Positions 1 through 8,551 of a stretch of DNA of 64,000 bases are shown one piece after another; positions within the stretch are counted from its first letter, which is position 1; the number at the start of each line of letters is the position of its first letter. The stretch is taken from the NCBI GenBank assembly GCA_022841915.1, contig JALHQN010000005.1:186001-250000 (forward strand). The letters run 5' to 3'. The translations under genes were made by a program, and so were the position numbers. The notes beneath the pieces were generated by a model that saw only the letters and a list, made by a program, of their open reading frames with translations, did not search any database and had not been told where the DNA came from. The DNA comes from Burkholderiales bacterium. GTDB lineage: Bacteria > Pseudomonadota > Gammaproteobacteria > Burkholderiales > WYBJ01.

Positions 1-1882
1 AGCGCACGCGCCCATGCGAGGGTATGGGGTTCGCCTGCACCGCGCCCAGATTGCCCACGCCGCTGCCGCCGTAGCGTGGCGCATCGCTATTGAGGATCTC
101 TTCCCACCTGCCGGCGCTGGGCACGCCGACGATGTAGTTGTGGCGCGGGATGGGAGTGAAGTTCGCGACCACCAGAACAGGCGCGGCCCCGTCGTACCCT
201 CGACGCAGGAAGCTCACGACGCTGGCATCGGCATCGTTGCAGTCGACCCATTCGAAGCCCGCCGAATCGAAGTCGCGCTGGTACAACGCCGGCTCGGAAC
301 GATAGACCCGGTTGAGATCGCCGACCCAACTCTGGATGGCTGAGTTTTCCGGCTGCGCGGCGGCCGCCCAGTCCAGGCTGCCCTCATGCGACCATTCGTT
401 CTCCTGGCCGAACTCGCCGCCCATGAACAAGAGTTTTTTGCCGGGATGTGTCCACATGTAGCCGAACAGCAGTCTGAGGTTGGCGAATTTCTGCCACCGA
501 TCGCCCGGCATCTTGCCGAACAGCGAACGCTTTCCATAGACCACTTCGTCGTGCGAAAGCGGCAAGAGGAAATTCTCGAAGAACGCATACCAGAGCGAAA
601 AGGTCAGCCGGTCGTGGCGGTATTTTCGATGCACTGGATCGGCGGCCATGTACTCGAGCGTGTCGTGCATCCAGCCCATGTTCCATTTCAGGCCGAAACC
701 CAGGCCGCCGTCGTAGACCGGGCGCGAAACGCGTGGCCACGAGGTGGATTCTTCGGCGATCACCTGCACGTCCGGGTAGTCGCGGTAGACCGTGGTATTG
801 AGCAGCCGCAGGAAGGCAATGGCTTCGAGGTTCTCGCGGCCGCCTTGCGGGTTCGGTATCCATTCGCCCGCTTTACGACCGTAGTCGAGGTACAGCATCG
901 AGGCCACCGCATCGACCCGCAGCCCGTCGATATGGTAGTGATCGAGCCAGAAGAGGGCCGACGAGAGCAGGAAGGCGCGCACCTCGTGGCGGCCGTAGTT
1001 GAAGATGTAGGACTTCCATTCGGGGTGAAACCCCTGACGCGTGTCGGCATGCTCGTAGAGGAAGGTGCCGTCGAAGTAATGCAGCCCATGCGCATCGTTC
1101 GGGAAATGCGAGGGCACCCAGTCCAGGATCACGCCGATGCCGCACTGATGCAGCGTATCGACCAGGTACATCAGGTCTTGCGGATTGCCATAGCGGGCGG
1201 TGGGCGCGAAGTAGCCCGTCGTCTGATAGCCCCATGAGCCATAGAACGGATGTTCCGTGATCGGCATGAGTTCGACATGCGTATAGCCCTGGCTCTGCAC
1301 GTACTGCGCCAGTTCGTGCGCGGCGCTGCGGTAATCCAGCGGCGTTCCGTCGGGCCTGCGACGCCACGAGCCGAGATGAATTTCGTAAATGGACATCGGC
1401 GCATTCAGCGCGTTGGCGCCCGCACGCGTGCTCATCCATTGCTGATCGTGCCAGTCGTAGTCGAGCGACCAGATCCTAGAGGCTGTCGCTGGGGGTGCCT
1501 CGCCGTAGAAAGCGTAGGGATCGGCTTTCTCGATAACGTAGCCGCCGTGAGCCGACTCGATCCTGAACTTGTAGGTGGATCCGCTCGACAAGCCGGGCAC
1601 GAACCCTTGCCAGATGCCGGATCCGTCGGCGCGTGCCTGGAGCGGGTGGGCATTCGCATCCCAGCCTGACCAATCTCCGATCACGGATACACGACCGGCA
1701 TTGGGCGCCCACACCGCGAAATGTGCGCCATCGTCGTTCAAGTGACAGCCCAGCACGCGATACAGGCGAGCGTGCGTGCCTTCGCGAAATAGATAGATGT
1801 CGTGGTCTGTCAGCACGGAATACCGATGGGTTGCGGGCGATGCTTCGCCTCGCAGCCTCCCTCCTTCTCGTTCGTCTTTCAC
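1..1882 (-). CDS. glgB: 1,4-alpha-glucan branching enzyme (partial, 3' end outside window)
   Basis: This GH13 enzyme makes the alpha-1,6 branches of glycogen in the cytosol. About 627 codons are visible and the frame stays open to the left edge. All four catalytic regions are present: DWVPSHF, then GLRVDAV with the nucleophile Asp324, VIAEES with the acid/base Glu377, and PLSHDEV with Asp445. The spacing between these residues equals that of E. coli GlgB (405/458/526), with an N-terminus about 81 residues shorter, so the extra N-terminal module is absent and only some 20 C-terminal residues should be missing. The start is GTG, chosen because AGGAG lies 7 nt upstream. No other glycogen gene is visible, so the rest of the pathway would lie to the left. 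Confidence 0.95.
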   Translation of the reverse strand, partial: MKDEREGGRLRGEASPATHRYSVLTDHDIYLFREGTHARLYRVLGCHLNDDGAHFAVWAPNAGRVSVIGDWSGWDANAHPLQARADGSGIWQGFVPGLSSGSTYKFRIESAHGGYVIEKADPYAFYGEAPPATASRIWSLDYDWHDQQWMSTRAGANALNAPMSIYEIHLGSWRRRPDGTPLDYRSAAHELAQYVQSQGYTHVELMPITEHPFYGSWGYQTTGYFAPTARYGNPQDLMYLVDTLHQCGIGVILDWVPSHFPNDAHGLHYFDGTFLYEHADTRQGFHPEWKSYIFNYGRHEVRAFLLSSALFWLDHYHIDGLRVDAVASMLYLDYGRKAGEWIPNPQGGRENLEAIAFLRLLNTTVYRDYPDVQVIAEESTSWPRVSRPVYDGGLGFGLKWNMGWMHDTLEYMAADPVHRKYRHDRLTFSLWYAFFENFLLPLSHDEVVYGKRSLFGKMPGDRWQKFANLRLLFGYMWTHPGKKLLFMGGEFGQENEWSHEGSLDWAAAAQPENSAIQSWVGDLNRVYRSEPALYQRDFDSAGFEWVDCNDADASVVSFLRRGYDGAAPVLVVANFTPIPRHNYIVGVPSAGRWEEILNSDAPRYGGSGVGNLGAVQANPIPSHGRVR

Positions 1883-2172
1883 GATTGGGCTCCTGGGCAG
1901 CGTGGTTAGTTCCCGCACATCGAGTGCCCTGGCTGCACTCGGGGGGGCGTCCTTACGGTATGCGCGCAGACGTGAGTCGGCCCGCTAAGGGGCGTTTCTC
2001 AGGTTTCCAGAGCCGCAGGCGATTGGGCGGCGGATGTCGCGATGGGGTGGGGCCTCTTCTTTCGGTTGCCCACACACTGAATGAAGCAGTGTACCGGATG
2101 AGTTGTGCATGCGCGGCCTGGTACGAGGCTCGCGAACTGAAAGCGACCGGTTCAGGCGCGCAGGCCTCGGGC

Positions 2173-2766
2173 TCAGTCGTAGCGGCGAAACGAACCGACG
2201 ACCACGCCGACGATTTCCAGCGGCTCGGGGCGCAACACCGGATAGTCCGGGTTCTCCGGCTGCAGCACCCAGCGACGATGCTCGCGTGCCAGACGCTTGA
2301 TCGTATAGGCGCCCTCGACGATGGCGATGACGATCTCGCCGGGGTCTGCGGTGTAGCGGCTTTCCACGATCACCGTGTCTCCGGGCATCAGACCGGCGCC
2401 GCTCATGGATTCGCCCTTGACCTGGATCAGAAACGTGCGGCTGGGATGACGCACGAGATAGGCGTCGATATCGAGCGATTCCTGCGGCCCGTCGAACGCC
2501 GTGCTCGGCAATCCGGCGGCGACGCGGCTCGACATGACGGAGCGTGCGAAGAAGCGCCCGAGTGGCGCGATGCGCCTGTCCTTGATCTCGATGAAGCGCT
2601 CGTCGCGAAGTCTGTGCAGCAGCGCGGATACGGAACTGGTCGATTTGAGCCCGACGATCCCGCCTATGCTTGCGTATGAGGGGAACACGCGGTGTTCGGC
2701 GTAGTAATCCTGCAACTTGTGGAGATACGTCTCGTCGGCTGACGCAATGCGGACCATCGTGGACAC
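2173..2766 (-). CDS. LexA-like repressor with self-cleavage domain (second LexA paralogue)
   Basis: This 197-residue protein has an N-terminal winged-helix-like DNA-binding region (about 10-70) and a C-terminal S24 peptidase fold. The key LexA residues are present: the Ala84-Gly85 cleavage site in RVAAGLP, Ser120 in KGESMSG and Lys157 in YTIKRL. By family knowledge it represses damage-inducible genes until RecA-stimulated self-cleavage. It is divergent from a UvrD-like helicase gene, and the intergenic region carries two LexA-type boxes. It differs clearly from the canonical LexA at 39360-39962. The GTG start at 2766 is chosen for length; an in-frame ATG at 2757 is also possible and neither has a good ribosome binding site. 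Confidence 0.85.
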   Translation of the reverse strand: MSTMVRIASADETYLHKLQDYYAEHRVFPSYASIGGIVGLKSTSSVSALLHRLRDERFIEIKDRRIAPLGRFFARSVMSSRVAAGLPSTAFDGPQESLDIDAYLVRHPSRTFLIQVKGESMSGAGLMPGDTVIVESRYTADPGEIVIAIVEGAYTIKRLAREHRRWVLQPENPDYPVLRPEPLEIVGVVVGSFRRYD

Positions 2767-2770
2767 TCAT

Positions 2771-2805
2771 CGAATGTTTGTTCGATAATATCGAACTCTT
2801 GTTCC
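2771..2805. promoter_or_regulatory. Two LexA-type operator boxes between lexA-like and helicase genes
   Basis: Two near-palindromes of the form CGAAC-N4-GTTCG are seen: CGAATGTTTGTTCG at 2771-2784 and CGAACTCTTGTTCC at 2792-2805. Their centres are 21 bp apart, which puts them on the same DNA face. Their inner halves also form a longer palindrome, GTTCGATAATATCGAAC, at 2780-2796. This form matches the Gram-positive type of LexA site (known consensus) rather than the CTGT-N8-ACAG type seen at 40533. The inferred role is autoregulation of the lexA-like gene and control of the helicase gene. Confidence 0.65.
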
Positions 2806-2816
2806 CCGTCTGTCAA
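2787..2816 (-). promoter_or_regulatory. Likely sigma-70 promoter of the lexA-like gene
   Basis: On the minus strand a perfect TTGACA (2811-2816) is followed after 18 nt by GATATT (2787-2792). The second LexA box lies within the spacer and the first just downstream, as expected for a repressed promoter. The implied leader is very short. Confidence 0.5.
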
Positions 2817-2883
2817 GCCGAACCCGCACGTTCGAAGAAGCGCGTTCGACACCTGTTTGGGCACGAAACCGCGAGGTGTCTGC

Positions 2884-5007
2884 ATGAATGTTCCCGTCGC
2901 CGCACCCGAGGTCGAGTTCGTAGAAGAGAGCGCAGCCTCGCCCGCACAGTATCTGCTCGAGCTGAACGAGGCGCAGCGGCGCGCGGCAACGTTCGGGATC
3001 GTCCCGGCGCCTAACGTGCAACGCAGTCCGCCGCTGCTCATCATCGCCGGCGCAGGCACCGGCAAGACCAAGACGCTGACCCATCGAGTCGCCCACCTCA
3101 TCGTCAACGGCGCTCGCCCGGGACGTATCCTGCTGCTGACCTTCGCGCGGCGCATGGCAAGCGAAATGACGCGCCGAGTGCAGCGCCTGTGTGCGGATGC
3201 CCGCCTGCGCTTGCCTCATGGCATGTCCGAACCGATCGAGTGGTCGGGGACTTTCCATGCCATCGGTGCGAGGCTGCTGCGCATGCATGCCGAGCAGGTC
3301 GGTCTCGATCCGGCATTCTCCATTCTCGATCGCGCCGATGCCGAAGACCTGCTCGATCTGGTGCGCGAGGATCTCGGCTTGTCGCATGCGAAGTCTCGCT
3401 TTCCGAAAAAATCCACCTGCCTCGCCATCTACAGCTATAGCGTCAACGCACGCAAGGGCTTGGAGGCGGCGCTGACGAACGCCTTTCCCTGGTGTCTGGA
3501 ATGGCAGGCCGAGCTGACGCGCTTGTTCGGTGCCTATGTCGATGCCAAGCAAGCGCAGAACGCGCTCGACTACGACGATCTGCTGCTCTATTGGTCGCAC
3601 ATGATGCAATTGCCTCGAATCGCGAGCGAGGTGGCGGGGCGCTTCGATCACATCCTGGTGGACGAATACCAGGATACCAACGCGCTGCAAGCTTCGATCT
3701 TGCTCGGGTTGAGCCCGATGGGCGCCGGGCTCACCGTGGTGGGCGACGATGCGCAGGCGATCTATTCGTTTCGCTCGGCAACCGTACGCAACATCCTCGA
3801 TTTCCCGCGCCAGTTCGAGCCGCCGGCCGCCACGCTGATGCTGGAACAGAACTACCGCGCGAGCGCGCCGATTCTCGCTGCATGCAATACGGTCATCGAC
3901 CATGCCGCGGAAGGCTTCCGCAAGCGCCTGGTGTCCCGACGAGAGTCCGGATCGAAGCCGATCATCGCGATGGTCGCGAACGAGGCGGCGCAAGCCGAAT
4001 ACGTCATCGAGCGCGTGCTGGCCAATCGCGAGCAAGGCATGGAGTTGCGCGAGCAAGCGGTGCTGATGCGTGCCGCCCATCATTCCGGGCAACTGGAGAT
4101 CGAACTGACCCGGCGCAACATCCCGTTCGTGAAGTTCGGCGGGCTGAAATTCCTCGAGGCCGCGCACGTCAAGGACGTATTGGCGATCCTGCGCTGGGCG
4201 AGCAATCCCAAGGACGAGGTCGCGGCCCTGCGGGTGCTCAAGCTGCTGCCGGGCATCGGCCCGTCCGCGGCGCGGCGCGCCTTTGCCACCCTGCGCGGCA
4301 GTGCTGATTTCGCTGCGCTCTCGCACAGCGATGCGCCTCGCAAGGCGGTGCCTCATCTCGGTGAACTGGCCGCCCTGATGGCTGAACTGCATGGCTCGAC
4401 TTGCTGGCAGGCCGAGTTCGATCGGCTACGCCGCTTCTACGATCCTCTCTTGGAACTCAACTACGACGCGGTGTTCACGCGGCGCGGCGATCTCGATCAG
4501 CTCGCGAGCATCGGCGGCTCGCATCCTTCCCGCACAGCGTTCCTGACCGATCTCGCGCTGGATCCGCCGCAAGCCTGCGGCACGCATGCCGGACCACCGC
4601 TCAAGGACGAGGATTGGCTGGTTCTTTCGACGATCCATTCGGCCAAGGGGCAGGAGTGGCGGGCGGTGCTCGTGCTCAACGTGGTCGACGGCTGCATACC
4701 GTCCGATCTGGCGACAGGCAAAGCGGAGGAGATCGAGGAAGAGCGCCGCCTGCTCTATGTCGCGATGACGCGCGCGCGCGAGGATCTCGTCTTGATGCAG
4801 CCCCTGCGCTTCTCGGTGCGCGGGCAGACGCCTGGCGGTGACCGGCATGTCTACGCCCCGCGCAGCCGTTTTCTACACGAAGAAGATTTGCACGCCTTCG
4901 AACTGTTGCGGGCGCACGAGGCAAGCGGCGCGTCCCCGGAGGTGTCGCCCGCCGGTCGACCGGCCGTCGATCTGAGGGCGACAATGCGGGAGATGTGGCG
5001 GGCCTGA
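2884..5007 (+). CDS. UvrD/Rep-family superfamily 1 DNA helicase
   Basis: This 707-residue protein is a 3'-5' ATP-dependent helicase by family. The motifs appear in order: Walker A AGAGTGKT near residue 55-62, motif II DEYQDTN, motif III GDDAQAIYSFR, then STIHSAKGQEW and the arginine-finger motif YVAMTRARE. The ATG at 2884 is preferred over upstream TTG codons because GAGG lies 7 nt before it. The C-terminus is shorter than that of UvrD or Rep, with no obvious extra domain. It is divergent from the lexA-like gene and shares its two LexA boxes, so damage induction is likely. It could act in repair or in rescue of stalled forks; the exact subfamily is not settled. Confidence 0.88.
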   Translation: MNVPVAAPEVEFVEESAASPAQYLLELNEAQRRAATFGIVPAPNVQRSPPLLIIAGAGTGKTKTLTHRVAHLIVNGARPGRILLLTFARRMASEMTRRVQRLCADARLRLPHGMSEPIEWSGTFHAIGARLLRMHAEQVGLDPAFSILDRADAEDLLDLVREDLGLSHAKSRFPKKSTCLAIYSYSVNARKGLEAALTNAFPWCLEWQAELTRLFGAYVDAKQAQNALDYDDLLLYWSHMMQLPRIASEVAGRFDHILVDEYQDTNALQASILLGLSPMGAGLTVVGDDAQAIYSFRSATVRNILDFPRQFEPPAATLMLEQNYRASAPILAACNTVIDHAAEGFRKRLVSRRESGSKPIIAMVANEAAQAEYVIERVLANREQGMELREQAVLMRAAHHSGQLEIELTRRNIPFVKFGGLKFLEAAHVKDVLAILRWASNPKDEVAALRVLKLLPGIGPSAARRAFATLRGSADFAALSHSDAPRKAVPHLGELAALMAELHGSTCWQAEFDRLRRFYDPLLELNYDAVFTRRGDLDQLASIGGSHPSRTAFLTDLALDPPQACGTHAGPPLKDEDWLVLSTIHSAKGQEWRAVLVLNVVDGCIPSDLATGKAEEIEEERRLLYVAMTRAREDLVLMQPLRFSVRGQTPGGDRHVYAPRSRFLHEEDLHAFELLRAHEASGASPEVSPAGRPAVDLRATMREMWRA

Positions 5008-5018
5008 GTCCCGAGGAT

Positions 5019-5045
5019 CGATTCGCAGCCTCTCGCTGCGAATCG
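5019..5045 (+). terminator. Perfect 11-bp hairpin just after the helicase gene
   Basis: CGATTCGCAGC and its exact complement flank a 5-nt loop, 11 bp after the helicase stop codon. There is no T-run on either side, so this may be a stabilising 3' structure rather than a classical intrinsic terminator. Confidence 0.4.
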
Positions 5046-5159
5046 TCCCACTGTGCTGAGAGCCTGCGTCATCCGGAGGGCTATGGCCGCATCCGAGCAA
5101 GCTGCCCGATGAGGCCGGGCAGCCTGGTTGTTGCGCCTTGCGCAGCGCTCTCGCGACAG

Positions 5160-5684
5160 CTACTTCGCGTCGCGATCAGGATCGCCTGCCGCAGCCCGGT
5201 TGACTCGGTCCCACGCGGCCCGCGCAGGATCCCTGGCTTGTTCCCATTCCAGGCTGTTCTGCGCACGGCGCTTGCTGTAAGCCTCTTCGATGTCGCGTTC
5301 CACTTCTTCGAACGTGCGTGGGCGATCGTAGTTCGGGTAGCTTTCGTAGCCGGCGCGATAAGCAGGGTCGTAATCCTCGAAAGGACGTCCGCTTTCGTAA
5401 TAGGGTTCGCTCGTGTAGTTTTCGCGCCAGTAAGCTTCTTCTACGGTCGGGTCGATGGCTTCCGCCACGGCTTTCCCTGCAAGGCCGCCCGCGACGGCGC
5501 CGATGGCCGCCCCAATCACCGTGCCCACGGGCCCGGCGACCGTTCCGGTCGCCGCACCGGCGGCTGCCCCGCCGGCAATCGCGCCGGCGCCGACGCCGAG
5601 CGGATGTGCGCCGGGCGCACCGGAGATGGGGTCACGATTGGCGCTCTTGCTGTCCGGGTTGCGGTCAGGATCGATTCTGGTCAT
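5160..5684 (-). CDS. Glycine-zipper protein, probably envelope-associated
   Basis: This 174-residue protein has a long stretch of small residues (about residues 30-70) with repeated GxxxG/AxxxG spacing, such as GVGAGAIAGGAAAGAATG. The pattern is typical of glycine-zipper segments that insert into or span membranes. The rest is hydrophilic and rich in Tyr, Glu and Arg. There is no clear signal peptide. The start ATG at 5684 has AGGAG 6 nt upstream. Similar proteins are common near stress genes in betaproteobacteria, but their function is unknown. Confidence 0.75.
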   Translation of the reverse strand: MTRIDPDRNPDSKSANRDPISGAPGAHPLGVGAGAIAGGAAAGAATGTVAGPVGTVIGAAIGAVAGGLAGKAVAEAIDPTVEEAYWRENYTSEPYYESGRPFEDYDPAYRAGYESYPNYDRPRTFEEVERDIEEAYSKRRAQNSLEWEQARDPARAAWDRVNRAAAGDPDRDAK

Positions 5685-6032
5685 GGGTTTCTCCTGTTGA
5701 TCGTAACGACTAGGGCCTACGGGTATGAACGCATACGACAGGCCCGATGGGGGCAGATCGCCTGAGACACGCACGCGGTGCCTGTGCTGCTCGCTTCGCA
5801 AGTCTTACGCACGGGCAGGTGACGATTTGCAGTCTGTTCGGTCCACTCCACGATCCGCCGGGCATTTCGCTTGCTCGAATCAACGCCGTGGTCTGCTCGG
5901 CTTCGGTTTGCGCATCGAACCCTTGCTCGGCGTCGTGAAGGGCGCTGGAGCAAGTTCGGTTCGCGCCGCTTCCGAAGAATGCGGCAGCGATTCGTCAGCG
6001 CTGATTACGGCGACTTCCTTCCCCGATGTGCT
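5685..6032. other. Gene-free stretch
   Basis: This 348-bp gap lies between the divergent glycine-zipper and udgX genes. No reading frame here has coding character, and no clear promoter or operator could be picked out by eye. Confidence 0.5.
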
Positions 6033-6647
6033 ATGGCCGTTTCCGAAGCTAGGGATCTCGACAGGCTGCGTGCCGAAGCCGCGGTTTGCAAAGCATGTCC
6101 GCTGTGGCGTCATGCGACGCAGACCGTATTCGGGAACGGCAAGGCGCAGGCGTCGCTCATGCTAGTCGGCGAGCAGCCCGGTAATGAGGAAGATCTCGAA
6201 GGGCAGCCGTTCGTAGGGCCCGCGGCTGCGCTGCTGGTGCGCGCGTTGGCCGACGCCGGCATCGATCGCGACCAGGTGTATGTCACCAACGCGGTGAAGC
6301 ACTTCAAGTGGGAGCCGCGCGGCAAGCGCCGTGTTCACAAGACGCCCGTCCAGCGCGAGATCGACGCCTGCAATCCATGGTTGCTGGCGGAAATCGCCTG
6401 CGTGCAGCCGCGCCTCATCGTCTGTCTCGGCGCCACGGCGGGTCGCGCCGTGCTGGGACATGCAGTTCGCATCGGCGCTGTGCGCGGTGTGCTGCAGTCG
6501 TTACCCGGCCGCTCGGATCATCGGGTGGCCATCACCTATCACCCGGCCTATGTGTTGCGGCAGCGGGATCCAGAGCGATTGGCTGCAGCCTATGGGGAAC
6601 TGGTCGAGGACTTGCGCGCCGTGGCGCGTGTCGTGCAGCAGCCTTGA
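6033..6647 (+). CDS. udgX: UdgX-type uracil-DNA glycosylase
   Basis: This 204-residue protein belongs to the Fe-S uracil-DNA glycosylase superfamily and shows the UdgX signature. It has GEQPG (46-50, where family 4 has a similar catalytic loop), the KRRVH insertion (98-102) and HPAYVLR (170-176). In mycobacterial UdgX the His of KRRIH becomes covalently attached to the abasic site after uracil removal; His102 is the counterpart here. Cys19, Cys22, Cys113 and Cys123 or Cys131 can ligate a 4Fe-4S cluster. The ATG at 6033 is chosen because the family begins shortly before the first Cys pair, although the ribosome binding site is weak. It stands alone, with no operon partner. Confidence 0.88.
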   Translation: MAVSEARDLDRLRAEAAVCKACPLWRHATQTVFGNGKAQASLMLVGEQPGNEEDLEGQPFVGPAAALLVRALADAGIDRDQVYVTNAVKHFKWEPRGKRRVHKTPVQREIDACNPWLLAEIACVQPRLIVCLGATAGRAVLGHAVRIGAVRGVLQSLPGRSDHRVAITYHPAYVLRQRDPERLAAAYGELVEDLRAVARVVQQP

Positions 6648-7312
6648 TGCGCGCCTGGCTGCGGGGTTGGCCGTGGGCGGGCGCCTCGCACAGGGCACAG
6701 AGCAGGCGCAAGCCATCGAGCGCCTCGATCGCGGATCGCTACGCGTTAGCGGCAAAGGTCGGTGTGACCGGGGCGGCTGCAAGTCTTGTCTTTTTACGGC
6801 GCTGCTGCACTCTGAGCACCAAACGAAACTGCGCCCGCCACAGCCAGGTACGCGGGCGCAGCAAGCGCAAGCCCAGCCTCATGAGAAAATCGAGCGACAG
6901 CATCGTCGTTGCTTTCGGGCCGCTGCTGAAGAATTCTTCCCCTGCGGGCGGTCATCCTCGTGCCGCGCGAGTTGGAGCGCAGGGGCGGGACATCCGTGGT
7001 CGAGATGCGCGGGCGATCGCCGATTGCGAGCCAGGTGCCGGGATTGGCGTCCCGAGCGCGCGGTGTCGCAGTCCAGCGAGGATGGTCAGTCGATAAGCGC
7101 CACTGTGCCCCGGACGCTACGGCGGCCTCGGCCATGTGCGCCCTGCGCGACGGTCGCCACACCGCCCGAAGTGTCGACATTCGGAGGCTTCGGGGCGATC
7201 TTCGATCTGATGGTGTTCAAGGCGACGTGACGCATGCCGCGCTCGCCGTCTCCGGGTATAGCGAGTGCTCTGATTTCAGAGTCCCCCACCACAGAATTCA
7301 CAGGAGAACGCC
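6648..7312. other. Long gene-poor stretch
   Basis: This is 665 bp with no reading frame that looks coding on either strand. The frames present are Arg/Ala-rich shadows of GC-rich sequence and resemble no family I recognise. It could be decayed coding DNA, since the neighbouring region also holds gene remnants. Confidence 0.5.
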
Positions 7313-7810
7313 ATGCCCAGGACAGCCAGCAGCCCGGCCAAGACGAAAACTCGCGCCAGCCGCGCGCCGAACGCCATCACCATGCTGACCGAGGATCACG
7401 CGAAGGTCCGCAAGATGTTCAAGCAGTTCGAGAAGGCCAAGGACGACGATGCCGCGCAGAAGGAAGAACTGGTCCGCCAGATCTGTGCGGAACTGACGGT
7501 GCACACTCAGCTCGAGGAAGAGATCTTCTACCCGGCCGCTCGCGAAGCATTGCAGGAGCAGGACCTCCTGGACGAAGCGGAGGTAGAGCACGCGTCGGCC
7601 AAAAGCTTGATCGAGCAGCTTTCCGGCATGCAGCCGGAGGACGATCTGTACGACGCGAAGGTCACCGTGCTCGGCGAATACGTCGAGCATCACGTCAAGG
7701 AAGAAGAGAAGCAGCTCTTTCCCAAAGTGCGCAAGGCGCGTCTCGATCTGGACGAGATGGCGGATCAAATGAGCGCGCGCAAGTCCGAGTTGATGGAGCA
7801 GAGCACCTAG
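7313..7810 (+). CDS. Hemerythrin HHE-domain protein
   Basis: This 165-residue cytosolic protein has a basic Ala/Lys/Arg-rich tail (1-20) followed by a four-helix hemerythrin domain. The di-iron ligand pattern is visible: His29 in EDH, His64 and Glu68 in HTQLEEE, His93 in EVEHA, His126/127 and Glu131 in EHHVKEEE. Family members bind O2 or NO or sense redox and iron. AGGAG lies before the ATG. A decayed isochorismatase-family gene follows 9 nt after the stop, so the two once formed an operon. Confidence 0.9.
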   Translation: MPRTASSPAKTKTRASRAPNAITMLTEDHAKVRKMFKQFEKAKDDDAAQKEELVRQICAELTVHTQLEEEIFYPAAREALQEQDLLDEAEVEHASAKSLIEQLSGMQPEDDLYDAKVTVLGEYVEHHVKEEEKQLFPKVRKARLDLDEMADQMSARKSELMEQST

Positions 7811-7819
7811 GAGAACACG

Positions 7820-8150
7820 GTGCCCGTGCGTGCTGCGCTGTTGTTGATCGACTTCATCAGTTCAGTGGAATTCGACGGAGCAGGACAGCTTGCCCCGGGC
7901 GCTGTCGAGGCGGCTCGCCACGCCCAAGCGCTGAAGCCACGAGCCATCACCGAGAGCATCCCAGTGGTGTATGTCAATGACAACTCCGGCGACTGGGGTG
8001 CGAACTTAGATGCTGTCGCGAGCAGGGCAGAGCGTTCGGCACTCGGACGGCCGCCGGTCTAGTTGCTGCATCCGCAGCCTGCGGACCTCTCGCTACTCAA
8101 ACCGCGGCATTCGGGTTTTTACGGCACGCCGCTGGAGTTCCTTCCCTGGT
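7820..8150 (+). pseudogene. Decayed isochorismatase-family cysteine hydrolase
   Basis: The frame from GTG 7820 (ribosome binding site AGGAGAAC) encodes a typical isochorismatase-family start, ALLLIDFISSVEFDGAG, then PVVYVNDNSGDWGANLD. An in-frame TAG stops it at 8060-8062. The same frame resumes after the stop with LLKPRHSGFYGTPLEF, another family motif, and then loses similarity near 8150. The catalytic Cys region is gone. This is a nonsense-interrupted, 3'-truncated gene remnant in an operon position behind the hemerythrin gene. Confidence 0.75.
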
Positions 8151-8354
8151 TAACGGCGGGGCGACTCTGCTGTCGGAATTTCTTACAGTTGCGTGCTCCG
8201 TGGCCCGCGGTTCCAACAGAATCCGCAGGGACGCTTGGGCGGCCTCATGTTGGGCGCATATCTTGCTTAGGGTGGAGAATCGCCCAGGCTGGCTGGAAGT
8301 CCGTGAAATCCACGACAATCCTGCTAAAGCGGCGCTGTCACCTTCGCGTGAGAT

Positions 8355-8383
8355 ACTGCGGAGGAGGTCACTGCGGAGGAGGT
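8355..8383 (+). repeat. 14-bp tandem repeat carrying ribosome binding sites
   Basis: ACTGCGGAGGAGGT occurs twice, at 8355-8368 and 8370-8383, separated by one base. Each copy contains GGAGGAGG, and the second lies just ahead of ATG 8386. Confidence 0.75.
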
Positions 8384-8385
8384 AT

Positions 8386-8454
8386 ATGCTCTCGGTGCTT
8401 CACGCCGGTTCCCGACCTCTGATGTTCGCAGTGCCGACCGACGGTGACGAGTAA
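8386..8454 (+). CDS. Possible 22-residue micro-ORF
   Basis: ATG 8386 lies directly after a duplicated GGAGGAGG and opens a 22-codon frame (MLSVLHAGSRPLMF...). It ends about 100 bp before the PEP-CTERM gene. It may be a leader peptide or a chance frame behind a repeat; no homology is recognised. Confidence 0.25.
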   Translation: MLSVLHAGSRPLMFAVPTDGDE

Positions 8455-8551
8455 CGTGCCGATCCCACGTTGTCGCTACCGGTTTCGTCGAGCGAGCGCG
8501 GATCGGCGCGTCGTATTCGTCGGATTCAATGTGAAACAGGAGCGCACCATC

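Noticed and set aside
2829-2850. Third LexA box at GTTCGAAGAAGCGCGTTCG
   Set aside because: The half-site spacing does not fit either the palindromic or the direct-repeat LexA consensus.
6794-7180. 128-codon minus-strand frame in the gene-poor gap
   Set aside because: It has Arg/Ser/Ala-rich composition, no ribosome binding site and no motif.
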